This document shows positions 7,450 through 14,419 of a DNA stretch of 15,375 bases, piece after piece. The DNA comes from Litorimonas sp963922935. GTDB lineage: Bacteria > Pseudomonadota > Alphaproteobacteria > Caulobacterales > Maricaulaceae. Numbering within the stretch: the stretch's first letter is position 1; the number at the start of each line of letters is the position of its first letter. The position numbers were made by a program, and so were the translations under genes. Below the pieces are notes generated by a model. It did no database searches. It had not been told where the DNA came from and saw nothing but the letters and a program-made list of their open reading frames with translations. Where the stretch lies: positions 1-15,375 of the forward strand of contig CAWUKE010000034.1 in the NCBI GenBank assembly GCA_963922935.1, written 5' to 3'.

Positions 7450-9417
7450 CTAACTGGAATCGCGATGAAATGCTGCATTTAGCGCCGTCTTGACGTCCTG
7501 CAGACTTTGCGGTTTCGAGTGGCCCGCAGGCTCCGCCGACCGACGAATGGCCGCTCGAGTATCCTGCACGTTAAGCGCACCCCGTGGCACAGCGGCGGTG
7601 GGCCGTGCCGCCAAACCAGGCGCAGAGGCGGCCGTTTTGCGCAAAGACTTACGAAGCTGAGATGTCGTCTGAGGAGCGGCAGGTGCTTGAGGCGCGGCAG
7701 GCCTATCCTCACCAGCATGGCTACGCTGCTTCCAGCGTCGGTACACGGTCCGCATAAGCTCTGGCGTCGCTGTGTCTTTAGACCATAGCTCTGTAAATGA
7801 GGCACTCGAGCTATGCGGGCGATATTCTTCTGCCAGATTATTGAGCAGGACCCGCATCGGGAGATTCACGGCTTCACCAAAGACCATCGTTTCCGCCGTA
7901 CCGAGTGACGGGAGGAAGGACAAAAGCTCCTGCGCTCCGTCCGGGACGGCAGCGCGAACAAAATTCTGATCAAGCTCATTCGACAAACGCATCGAAAAAA
8001 TTGTCGAACATTGCGACAGTGTGCTGGGTTCGAGCTCTGAGGGTCGCTGGCTAATAATGCCGAGCGAGACCCCATATTTCCGGCCCTCTTTCGCGATCCG
8101 CCCGATAATCCGGCGAGTCGAATGGAACCCAAGGTTAGGATCGCGCGGAATATAACGGTGGGCTTCCTCACAAACGAGCAAAATCGGGATTTTGCGTTCA
8201 GACCACGTCGCGAGTTCAAAAGCTAGGCGGCTGACAACTGAGACGACCACATTGAGGGTTTCCGATGGAATAGAGCTAAAGTCCAAAATGGAAATTGGCT
8301 TTCCGGCCACAGGCAGGCGGAAAATACGGCCAACAATCTCATCAATCGGCAGAGGCTTGGCCTGATTGCGGAAGATGAAGGCATAGCGTGGATCAGCGCT
8401 CAACGTCGCAATACGGCGCTTCAAACGCTTATAGGGCGCGAGGTTGTTGCTGTTTTCCAACTTACCCATGGAATGGTCGAGCAATTTTACAACGTCGCGG
8501 ATGCGGTAAGGTACTGGACTATCCAGACTGATATGGCTGGCCCGCTGTAGCTCATGCTCAATATCATCGAGCTTTACCTGAGAAGACACATCATTTTTAG
8601 CGACGGCCCGATCAAAAAGCCGCTTCGCTTTGAGAATGACCTCATGAAGTATTTCTTCTTCCTCCCGCGCCTGATCTTCAATGTCGCTGGTCAAGAGTTC
8701 AACGGTTTCGACGAAGTCGAACAACCAGAGAGGCAGATCGAGCGTGGCGCCTGTAATCACCTCAGCGCGGTTCCCGAAGCTCTTGGAATATTCATTATGC
8801 GGGTCGAATAGAACAACGTGACCGCAGGGGTTTTCGTCCAGGATCGCTTGCAGGACCAAAGCCACCGTACAGGACTTACCAGAACCCGTAGAACCAATGA
8901 TCGCGAAATGCTTGGACAGCATGTCGTCTGTGCGTACTTTGGCGACGATTGAATTGTCCTGCTGTAGACGGCCCACCTCAATGCAGCTAGCTGTCTGCTT
9001 TGCGAAGATGAGCTGCAATTCTTGCGGGCTCATATTGTAAACGGGCTCGTTCAGAACCGGGAACGTGCGTACACCCCGGAAAAACTTTGTTTCCCGCGTG
9101 GTTGGGTTTGTGGTGATTTCACCCATAATATTCAGGGTCGCTAGACAGCCATCGTTTAAGCCTTCATCGTCAACATTGCCGATCTTCAGGCTGCTGACCA
9201 TAGCCACAACAATACTTTGGCTTGTCAGGATTTTTAGGATCGTCCCGATTGAAGCCAGATGGAGTTTGTTTTCGCGAATCACGGTCTTCGAAATCGAAAT
9301 CACCGCTGAAGATGACCCCACATTGAGGATCCGACCGATCTCTATGCGCTTATAGGCTCTAGCGGATTGCCCCCCCGGAGCGGTCGCTTGCTTTAATCCC
9401 AATGAAGCGGCTGTCAT
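7450..9417 (-). CDS. HerA-like hexameric ATPase (DUF87/FtsK-HerA superfamily)
   Basis: This gene encodes 655 residues. The N-terminal portion (about 20-120) looks like the HAS beta-barrel of HerA proteins (KRIEIGRILNVGSSSAVI). Next comes the P-loop GSTGSGKS (175-182, K181), FDPHNEY (204-210), a coiled or helical insertion rich in Glu/Lys (about 245-295), Walker B ILLVCEEAHRY (412-422) with the catalytic Glu pair, EGRKYG (444-449) and the ISQRP motif (455-459). The last 95 or so residues are Ala/Pro/Arg-rich and low in complexity, probably disordered. HerA ATPases pump DNA and in archaea pair with the nuclease NurA. No NurA, SIR2 or other nuclease partner lies next to this gene, so its function remains open. 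A G-rich GGGGGAAGG precedes the ATG. Confidence 0.9.
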   Translation of the reverse strand: MTAASLGLKQATAPGGQSARAYKRIEIGRILNVGSSSAVISISKTVIRENKLHLASIGTILKILTSQSIVVAMVSSLKIGNVDDEGLNDGCLATLNIMGEITTNPTTRETKFFRGVRTFPVLNEPVYNMSPQELQLIFAKQTASCIEVGRLQQDNSIVAKVRTDDMLSKHFAIIGSTGSGKSCTVALVLQAILDENPCGHVVLFDPHNEYSKSFGNRAEVITGATLDLPLWLFDFVETVELLTSDIEDQAREEEEILHEVILKAKRLFDRAVAKNDVSSQVKLDDIEHELQRASHISLDSPVPYRIRDVVKLLDHSMGKLENSNNLAPYKRLKRRIATLSADPRYAFIFRNQAKPLPIDEIVGRIFRLPVAGKPISILDFSSIPSETLNVVVSVVSRLAFELATWSERKIPILLVCEEAHRYIPRDPNLGFHSTRRIIGRIAKEGRKYGVSLGIISQRPSELEPSTLSQCSTIFSMRLSNELDQNFVRAAVPDGAQELLSFLPSLGTAETMVFGEAVNLPMRVLLNNLAEEYRPHSSSASFTELWSKDTATPELMRTVYRRWKQRSHAGEDRPAAPQAPAAPQTTSQLRKSLRKTAASAPGLAARPTAAVPRGALNVQDTRAAIRRSAEPAGHSKPQSLQDVKTALNAAFHRDSS

Positions 9418-9498
9418 AGCCTTCCCCCCAACAACTCAAGTGGTGCTTAGGGCAAGCGCGTTAAGCAAGGCTTACAGAGTGGGCATGAGTATGTTGAG

Positions 9499-9509
9499 AA
9501 AAAACTGTC
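9499..9509 (-). terminator. T-run directly after the tRNA-Pro 3' arm; putative intrinsic terminator
   Basis: On the minus strand CCA is followed by GACAG and then six T residues. CCAGACAG pairs perfectly with CTGTCTGG upstream of the tRNA. The U-run therefore follows at once after a stem that encloses the whole tRNA. I see no separate hairpin. Confidence 0.5.
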
Positions 9510-9596
9510 TGGTCGGGATGGCAAGATTCGAACTTGCGACCCTCTGTTCCCAAAACAGATGCGCTACCAGGCTGCGCTACATCCCGCTCCAGACAG
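9505..9596 (-). repeat. Inverted repeat enclosing tRNA-Pro (CTGTCTGG / CCAGACAG)
   Basis: On the plus strand CTGTCTGG (9505-9512) and CCAGACAG (9589-9596) form a perfect 8-base inverted repeat around tRNA-Pro. The arm at 9505-9512 includes the encoded CCA. In RNA this would extend the acceptor stem across a small AG/A internal loop and hide the CCA end. Confidence 0.75.
9510..9586 (-). tRNA. trnP-UGG: tRNA-Pro (anticodon UGG)
   Basis: This is a 77-base cloverleaf. The acceptor stem CGGGATG/CATCCCG has the C1-G72 pair typical of bacterial tRNA-Pro. The D stem is GCGC/GCGC, the anticodon stem TCTGT/ACAGA with loop TTTGGGA, the T stem GCAAG/CTTGC around TTCGAAT, discriminator A, and CCA is encoded. 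It lies alone between the DUF192 gene and the herA-like gene on the same strand, with its own likely promoter and T-run. Confidence 0.97.
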
Positions 9597-9601
9597 CGCG
9601 T

Positions 9602-9629
9602 CTCATAGCGCGAGATTACGCGGGCGCAA
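9602..9629 (-). promoter_or_regulatory. Putative sigma70-type promoter of tRNA-Pro
   Basis: On the minus strand TTGCGC (9624-9629) and TATGAG (9602-9607) are separated by 16 bases. A start about seven bases downstream would fall near 9595-9596, which is the first base of the arm complementary to the tRNA trailer. The -10 match is moderate, so this is a reasonable but unproven assignment. Confidence 0.45.
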
Positions 9630-9663
9630 CAGGGAATGATGCGCTTTTGTCAGTTAACGCAGA

Positions 9664-10155
9664 TTACTCAGCTGAGAAAAAGGGATGTTCGACCACATCA
9701 CCAGGCCGGATACCGAGCTCCAGCGCGCGCCCGCCTTTTAACTCGATCACAGCGGCAACGACGGCCTCACTGCTGGCAGAGCGTAGCTTATAGGGCTGCG
9801 CGCTGTGTTCGATCTTCAAAATCTTGCCGTTGGAGCGAACGAACAAAATGTCGAGCGGGATCGCCGTATTTTTCATCCAGATTGTTGCGATCTTGGGTTC
9901 GGCAAATTCGAAGATCATGCCTTCATCCGCCCCCATGCTTTCCCGCCACATCATGCCGCGGGCTTGCTGATCAAGCGTTTTGGCCTCTTCAACACTAAAG
10001 GTGTGACGCTCATCGCCGCTAATGATTGTCAGCGGCTTGGGTTCTCCAAAATCGACCACAGCATTGCGAGCCGTCGGGTCCTGCGCCACCGCATAACTGG
10101 CCCCAGCGATGGCAGCCATTAGAGAGAAAAGAACAACGAGAAAAACGCGAAGCAT
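9664..10155 (-). CDS. Secreted DUF192 family protein
   Basis: This gene encodes 163 residues. An N-terminal signal peptide (MLRVFLVVLFSLMAAIAGASYAVA) has a likely signal peptidase I site after AVA (about residue 24). The rest is the DUF192 domain: HTFSVEEAKTLDQQARGMMWRESM, then GMIFEFAEP, WMKNTAIPLDILFV (about 93-106) and the C-terminal IELKGGRALELGIRPGDVV. DUF192 proteins are small, periplasmic or exported, and of unknown biochemical role. The start is supported by AGTAGG five bases upstream. The gene sits between two tRNA genes on the same strand. Readthrough from tRNA-Glu is possible, but a separate promoter in the 79-base gap is not obvious. Confidence 0.93.
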   Translation of the reverse strand: MLRVFLVVLFSLMAAIAGASYAVAQDPTARNAVVDFGEPKPLTIISGDERHTFSVEEAKTLDQQARGMMWRESMGADEGMIFEFAEPKIATIWMKNTAIPLDILFVRSNGKILKIEHSAQPYKLRSASSEAVVAAVIELKGGRALELGIRPGDVVEHPFFSAE

Positions 10156-10224
10156 GAGCGCCTACTAGCCACAGACACAGTGACTGTCAGCCCGAAATGG
10201 CATCACAGAGGTAAAGATGAAGAG

Positions 10225-10234
10225 AAAAAGCGAC
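10225..10234 (-). terminator. T-run directly after the tRNA-Glu 3' arm; putative intrinsic terminator
   Basis: After CCA the minus strand reads GTCGC and then TTTTTCTCTTC. The arm CAGTCGC pairs with GCGACTG just upstream of the tRNA, so the T-run abuts an extended acceptor stem, as at tRNA-Pro. There is no independent hairpin. Confidence 0.45.
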
Positions 10235-10318
10235 TGGCAGTCCCTAGGGGAATCGAACCCCTCTTTCCAGGTTGAAAACCTGGCGTCCTAACCGATAGAC
10301 GAAGGGACCATCAGTCGC
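10230..10318 (-). repeat. Inverted repeat enclosing tRNA-Glu (GCGACTG / CAGTCGC)
   Basis: On the plus strand GCGACTG (10230-10236) and CAGTCGC (10312-10318) form a perfect 7-base inverted repeat around the tRNA. The arm at 10230-10236 includes the last two bases of the encoded CCA. Confidence 0.7.
10235..10309 (-). tRNA. trnE-UUC: tRNA-Glu (anticodon UUC)
   Basis: This is a 75-base cloverleaf. The acceptor stem GGTCCCT/AGGGACT closes with a G1-U72 wobble. The D stem is GTCT/GGAC, the anticodon stem CCAGG/CCTGG with loop TTTTCAA, the T stem AGGGG/CCCCT around TTCGATT, discriminator G, and CCA is encoded. It stands alone downstream of recJ and upstream of the DUF192 gene, with a good promoter of its own. 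Confidence 0.97.
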
Positions 10319-10326
10319 GAAGCGGC

Positions 10327-10355
10327 GATATAGTCAGGCTAGAAACAGCAATCAA
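10327..10355 (-). promoter_or_regulatory. Putative sigma70-type promoter of tRNA-Glu
   Basis: On the minus strand TTGATT (10350-10355) and TATATC (10327-10332) are spaced by exactly 17 bases. A start about seven to nine bases downstream (around 10318-10320) begins close to GCGACTG, the arm that pairs with the trailer. This is the best promoter match in the window. It lies in the 112-base gap after recJ. Confidence 0.6.
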
Positions 10356-10421
10356 GCCTAAATGCGTTCCAAACACATAGAGAATTCAGTGCCGCGCCAT
10401 TTTTACACGGCCAAGCAATAC

Positions 10422-12179
10422 TTAAACCCACGCGGCGTCTAAGAGATGAAAATCCGCGCTCTCCCGACCTTGGTAGCGATTACGACGGACTTGACCTAAA
10501 AGGTGCAATCGCCGCTCCCCGGCATTGATCAAAGCCTCGCCCAACGGCGTTTCATCCCCGCGGAACAAAATCCCATTCGCGCGTCCCCCGCCCCGTGATT
10601 CGGCCGTAAAGCGCACATGCCCGCCACTCAGCGGTTTGACGTAGCTGAGCCGAACATCACTCATCGCGAAAACAGGCACAGGATTTTCAGGACCGTAGGG
10701 ACCAGCCTGATCAATCACATCCAGCAAATCCGTCGAAACGGCCGAAGCGGAGAGGACAGAATCAACGCCGCGTTCCGCCTTCCCCTTCGCCTCAGAAACC
10801 GCGTCTGACAAACGCGCTTCGATCCAGTCCGTAAACTCGTCCAAACGACTGGCTTCCATCGTTAGCCCTCCGGCCATGGCATGGCCTCCACCCGAAAGAA
10901 GTAATCCATCTCCCCGTGCCTCTGCCAAGGCTGAACCCAGATCGACACCACGAATAGACCGCCCAGACCCCTTACCTGTCCCGTCCTCTTGCAGACCAAT
11001 GACAAGGGCGGGCTTTTCAAATTGATCTTTCAGGCGACCCGCCACAATCCCGATAACGCCGGGGTGCCAACCTTCCATCGCCGCGACAATAATTGCCCGA
11101 TTGGCTTGGCGTTCTGCCTGATCTTTCGCAGCCCGCAGCATGTCGTCCTGCATGATCCGACGGTCCGTATTGAGCCGGTCCAATTCAACAGAATGCGCGT
11201 GAGCAAGGCTCAGATCATCCGTTGCCAGCAGTTCAGCCCCCATTTCAGATCGTCCAATACGTCCCCCTGCATTGATCCGCGGCCCTAATACAAACCCCGC
11301 ATGATAACGCGTAAAGGGTGGTTCGGCGCGGGACACGGCGGCCAAGGCATTCAACCCGGCCATACGTTGCTGGCTCATGACCTTCATGCCTTGCCGCACG
11401 AAAGCGCGGTTCAACCCCACCATCGGTACGACGTCACAAACCGTGCCTAACGCGGTGAGACCGAGAAGTTCTCGCAGGTCTAGTGTCGGAGACATCCCTC
11501 TCAACTTGGCTTCACGGTTCAGAGCGACGAGCAATAAGAATGTAACGCCCGCCGCCGCCAAATATCCCAGCCCGCTTTCATCATCCGGTCGATTGGGATT
11601 TACGATCGCATCGGCTGGCGGCAGACCGTCCATCAGATGGTGATCAATCACAACGACCGGCAGGTCGATTTCAGCGGCACCGTGCAGCGCGTCATGAGCG
11701 GCCGCCCCACAATCAAGGGTGACAACCAAGTCAGTGCCGCCCGCTTTTAAAACCTCAAAAGCTTTGCGGGAGGGTCCGTATCCATCACGCAGGCGGTCCG
11801 GCACGTGCAAACCGAAATTATAGCCAATTCCCCGCCCCCAGCGGATCATTTGCGCCGCTGACGTTCCGCCATCGACATCATAATCCGAAAAGATCGTGAT
11901 TGTCTGACTGGCTTGAATAGCGTCCAATATGCGCGCCGCCGCCTTGTCCATATCACTCAGCACGGACGGGTTTGGCATTTCTGTTTTCAAGGAGGGGCTG
12001 AGATAGGGCACTGCGTCTGCGGGCTTGATGCCCCGTCCGGCCAGAAGAGCGGCCATCGTCCGATCAAGCCCTGCCCCCTGCATTAGCGCGCTTACGTCTT
12101 CGTCTGCGGCCCGCGCGACCCAGCGCTTATTCGTAAGTGATTGTTCGACCCCCAGAACTGTGGGGCGGGACAGGCTCAT
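10422..12179 (-). CDS. recJ: Single-stranded-DNA-specific 5'-3' exonuclease RecJ
   Basis: This gene encodes 585 residues, close to the usual 570-600. RecJ is a DHH-family metal-dependent exonuclease acting in RecF-pathway recombination, mismatch repair and base excision repair. Motifs in order: DYDVDG (99-104), TLDCG (154-158), DHH (179-181), NPNRPD (194-199), GTVCDVVP (245-252), GPRINAGGRIG (299-309), WHPGVIGIVAGR (371-382) and the DHHA1 signature SGGGHAMAGG (429-438). An OB-fold-like C terminus follows, ending LLDAAWV. All expected metal ligands are present. The ATG overlaps the glpX TGA as ATGA, so translation is probably coupled to glpX. The gene is the last of the minus-strand operon, before a gap that carries the tRNA-Glu promoter. 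Confidence 0.97.
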   Translation of the reverse strand: MSLSRPTVLGVEQSLTNKRWVARAADEDVSALMQGAGLDRTMAALLAGRGIKPADAVPYLSPSLKTEMPNPSVLSDMDKAAARILDAIQASQTITIFSDYDVDGGTSAAQMIRWGRGIGYNFGLHVPDRLRDGYGPSRKAFEVLKAGGTDLVVTLDCGAAAHDALHGAAEIDLPVVVIDHHLMDGLPPADAIVNPNRPDDESGLGYLAAAGVTFLLLVALNREAKLRGMSPTLDLRELLGLTALGTVCDVVPMVGLNRAFVRQGMKVMSQQRMAGLNALAAVSRAEPPFTRYHAGFVLGPRINAGGRIGRSEMGAELLATDDLSLAHAHSVELDRLNTDRRIMQDDMLRAAKDQAERQANRAIIVAAMEGWHPGVIGIVAGRLKDQFEKPALVIGLQEDGTGKGSGRSIRGVDLGSALAEARGDGLLLSGGGHAMAGGLTMEASRLDEFTDWIEARLSDAVSEAKGKAERGVDSVLSASAVSTDLLDVIDQAGPYGPENPVPVFAMSDVRLSYVKPLSGGHVRFTAESRGGGRANGILFRGDETPLGEALINAGERRLHLLGQVRRNRYQGRESADFHLLDAAWV

Positions 12180-13138
12180 TCCGCAGAAAGGGGGCGAGAA
12201 GAGCGCAGGCGCTGCACCGCCCCGTCCAAGCTATTCATCACCAGCGTATGCGTGTGGACCCGACCACCCATATGGCGCACACCGTCCAAGAGGGAGCCTT
12301 GTGTCACCCCCGTTGCGGAGAAAATCGTTGGGCCCGCCGCCAGGCCCTCCAGGTCATATTTGGCATCCAGGTCATCAATACCGACGCGCCGCGCGCGGCC
12401 AACCTCATCTTCATTGCGGAAATGCAGGCGCCCTTGCATCTGGCCCCCAATACAGCGCAAGGCCGCGGCTGCCAGAACCCCTTCGGGGGCGCCGCCTTGG
12501 CCAATATACATATCTGTTTGGGCCTCGGGGTCCGTGGTGGTGATCACACCCTGCACATCGCCGTCTGTAATCAAGCGTACTTTGGCATCAATATCGCGAA
12601 GACTTTCGATGATTTTAGCGTGACGGCTACGATCCAGCACACAGACGGTAATATCGGACGGCAAGACACCTTTGGCTTTGGCCAGGCGTTTGACATTATC
12701 CGCGGGACTATCATCCAGATTAATGGTCCCAGCGGCATAGCCCGGCCCAATCGCAATCTTATCCATGTAAACATCAGGCGCAAAAAGCAGCCCGCCGCGC
12801 GGCGCAAAGGCCATAACCGCTAACGCATTCGCCATAGCTTTCGCTGTCAATGTCGTCCCCTCCAGCGGGTCCAAAGCAATATCGACGTCTGGCCCAGATC
12901 CGGTGCCGACCTCTTCGCCAATAAAGAGCATGGGCGCTTCGTCGCGTTCGCCTTCGCCGATGACAATGCGTCCTTGAATATCCAAACCGTTCAGGGCTGT
13001 GCGCATGGCATCCACAGCTTTCTGATCGGCGGCTTTTTCGCGACCTTTTCCGACCATCTCACTCGCTGCGATCGCTGCTTTTTCCGTGACCAGCGCCGCC
13101 TGCATAGCCAAGCCCGCATTAAATCCGTTTGAAGCCAT
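12176..13138 (-). CDS. glpX: Fructose-1,6-bisphosphatase class II (GlpX)
   Basis: This gene encodes 320 residues, normal for the family. The enzyme hydrolyses fructose 1,6-bisphosphate to fructose 6-phosphate in gluconeogenesis and needs a divalent metal. Seen: the IGEGERDEAPM loop (60-70), DIALDPLEGTTL (86-97) with the metal-binding Asp/Glu residues, ITDGDVQGVI (190-199) and GGAPEGVLAAAA (215-226). A bifunctional sedoheptulose-bisphosphatase activity is known in some relatives and cannot be read from sequence. The stop overlaps the recJ start (ATGA). The aminotransferase gene ends 48 bases upstream. A GAAGG sequence lies about eleven bases before the ATG, slightly far for a ribosome site. 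Confidence 0.96.
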   Translation of the reverse strand: MASNGFNAGLAMQAALVTEKAAIAASEMVGKGREKAADQKAVDAMRTALNGLDIQGRIVIGEGERDEAPMLFIGEEVGTGSGPDVDIALDPLEGTTLTAKAMANALAVMAFAPRGGLLFAPDVYMDKIAIGPGYAAGTINLDDSPADNVKRLAKAKGVLPSDITVCVLDRSRHAKIIESLRDIDAKVRLITDGDVQGVITTTDPEAQTDMYIGQGGAPEGVLAAAALRCIGGQMQGRLHFRNEDEVGRARRVGIDDLDAKYDLEGLAAGPTIFSATGVTQGSLLDGVRHMGGRVHTHTLVMNSLDGAVQRLRSSRPLSAE

Positions 13139-13186
13139 AGTACGATTTACCTTCGAATTTCGTGCTGATGGGGTCGCTAGAGCGGC

Positions 13187-14419
13187 TTACTCTGCCGCGA
13201 CCGCCTTATCTTTGATCATCATTTGACGAATGTTGCGCGCGGCTTGGCGAATGCGCTGCTCATTCTCAACTAGCGCTATCCTCACATAGCCTTCGCCATT
13301 TTCGCCAAACCCATTGCCCGGTGATACGGCCACGCCTGCGTTTTTCATAAGATATTTGGAAAAAGCCAGCGACCCCATCGCTTTATAAGGCTCCGGGAGT
13401 GGAGCCCAAGCGAACATCGATGCGTCCGGAACTGGAATGTCCCAACCCGCGCGCCCAAAACTCTCAACCATCACATCACGGCGCGCTTTGTAGACATTCC
13501 GCGCCTCTTCGACAGGGTCTTGCGGGCCATCAAGCGCAGCACAAGCGGCAACCTGGATGGGTGTAAATGCCCCGTAATCCAGATAGGATTTTACACGGGT
13601 CAGCGCCGCGATTAGTTTTTCATGGCCCACAGCAAACCCCATACGCCAGCCCGCCATGCTATAAGTCTTGGAAAGTGACGTCGTTTCAATCGCAAGGATA
13701 TCTTCTGCGCCGTCCACTTCGAAAATTGATCGCGGGGGGTCAGAGAAGTAAATTTCGGAGTAAGCCAGATCGCTCAGGATGATAATGTCATGCGCTTTCG
13801 CGATCGCTACGATCTCCTCATAAAAGGACAGATCGCAGGTCATGCCTGTCGGATTGGACGGAAAGCAAACCACAATCGCCATGGGCGGTTTGTCATCCTC
13901 CGCGAGCGCCTTTTTAACGCCTGCCAGATATTCTTCGGCTGTGATCGCCGGAATGCCTTTGATCTTTGCGCCCGCGATAATGAAACCGTAAGCGTGCAGC
14001 GGATAGCTCGGATCAGGCGCGTAGATTACATCGCCGGGGGCCGTGATCGCTTGGGCCAGGTTCGCGAAGCCTTCTTTTGAACCAATCGTGGCAATAATCT
14101 GCGTATCCGGGTCGAGTTGAACGTCAAACCGACGATCATAGTAACGTGAACAAGCCTGCCTTAAGCCTTTGATTCCTTTGGATGCGCTATAGCCGGTAAC
14201 GCGGGGCTTCTGGACCGTTTCAATCAGCTTATCTATGACGTGCTGAGGTGTCGGCAAATCGGGATTACCGAAGCCAAAGTCGATAATGTCCATGCCCTCG
14301 CCGCGAAGTTCGGCCTTCAGCTTATTGACTTCCGCAAAGACGTAGGGCGGCAAGCGCTTGATGCGATAAAACTCTTCGCGTTGTGCGAGTTCGGGACCGT
14401 CTGACCGAGGCGCACTCAT
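13187..14419 (-). CDS. Class I/II PLP aminotransferase, AlaC/DapL-like
   Basis: This gene encodes 410 residues with the fold-type I aminotransferase pattern: FGFGNPDLPTP (48-58), GYSASKGI (76-83), CFPSNPTG (185-192, N189), ILSDLAYSEIYF (214-225, D217 pairing with the pyridine N), SLSKTYSMAGWRMG (248-261, PLP lysine K251), and YVRIALVENEQRI with the carboxylate-binding Arg380. Proteins of this subgroup are annotated as alanine:pyruvate transaminase (AlaC), aspartate aminotransferase or LL-diaminopimelate aminotransferase, and sequence alone does not decide between them. The start overlaps the TGA of the lipoprotein gene (ATGA). In many alphaproteobacteria this gene heads a hom-glpX-recJ cluster; here hom is absent. 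Confidence 0.93.
   Translation of the reverse strand: MSAPRSDGPELAQREEFYRIKRLPPYVFAEVNKLKAELRGEGMDIIDFGFGNPDLPTPQHVIDKLIETVQKPRVTGYSASKGIKGLRQACSRYYDRRFDVQLDPDTQIIATIGSKEGFANLAQAITAPGDVIYAPDPSYPLHAYGFIIAGAKIKGIPAITAEEYLAGVKKALAEDDKPPMAIVVCFPSNPTGMTCDLSFYEEIVAIAKAHDIIILSDLAYSEIYFSDPPRSIFEVDGAEDILAIETTSLSKTYSMAGWRMGFAVGHEKLIAALTRVKSYLDYGAFTPIQVAACAALDGPQDPVEEARNVYKARRDVMVESFGRAGWDIPVPDASMFAWAPLPEPYKAMGSLAFSKYLMKNAGVAVSPGNGFGENGEGYVRIALVENEQRIRQAARNIRQMMIKDKAVAAE

Noticed and set aside
7450..9417. HerA-like gene as part of an antiphage defence system
   Set aside because: No nuclease, SIR2, methylase or toxin gene is adjacent, the surroundings are housekeeping genes, and there is no sign of mobile DNA.
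10177..10187. Inverted repeat ACAGT-G-ACTGT upstream of the DUF192 gene
   Set aside because: The arms are only five bases, with no T-run and no clear promoter around them. Too weak to call an operator or terminator.
7002..10309. tRNA genes as integration sites for a genomic island
   Set aside because: I see no integrase, no duplicated tRNA 3' fragment and no direct repeat near the three tRNAs.
10384..10421. Hairpin after recJ formed by GCCG and CGGC arms
   Set aside because: The stem is only four clean pairs and no T-run follows on the minus strand, so I do not call a terminator.
12137..12823. A 228-codon open frame on the plus strand
   Set aside because: It lies antisense to glpX and recJ, both of which have complete family motifs. 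It shows no recognisable domain and has the composition expected of a mirror frame in a codon-biased gene.
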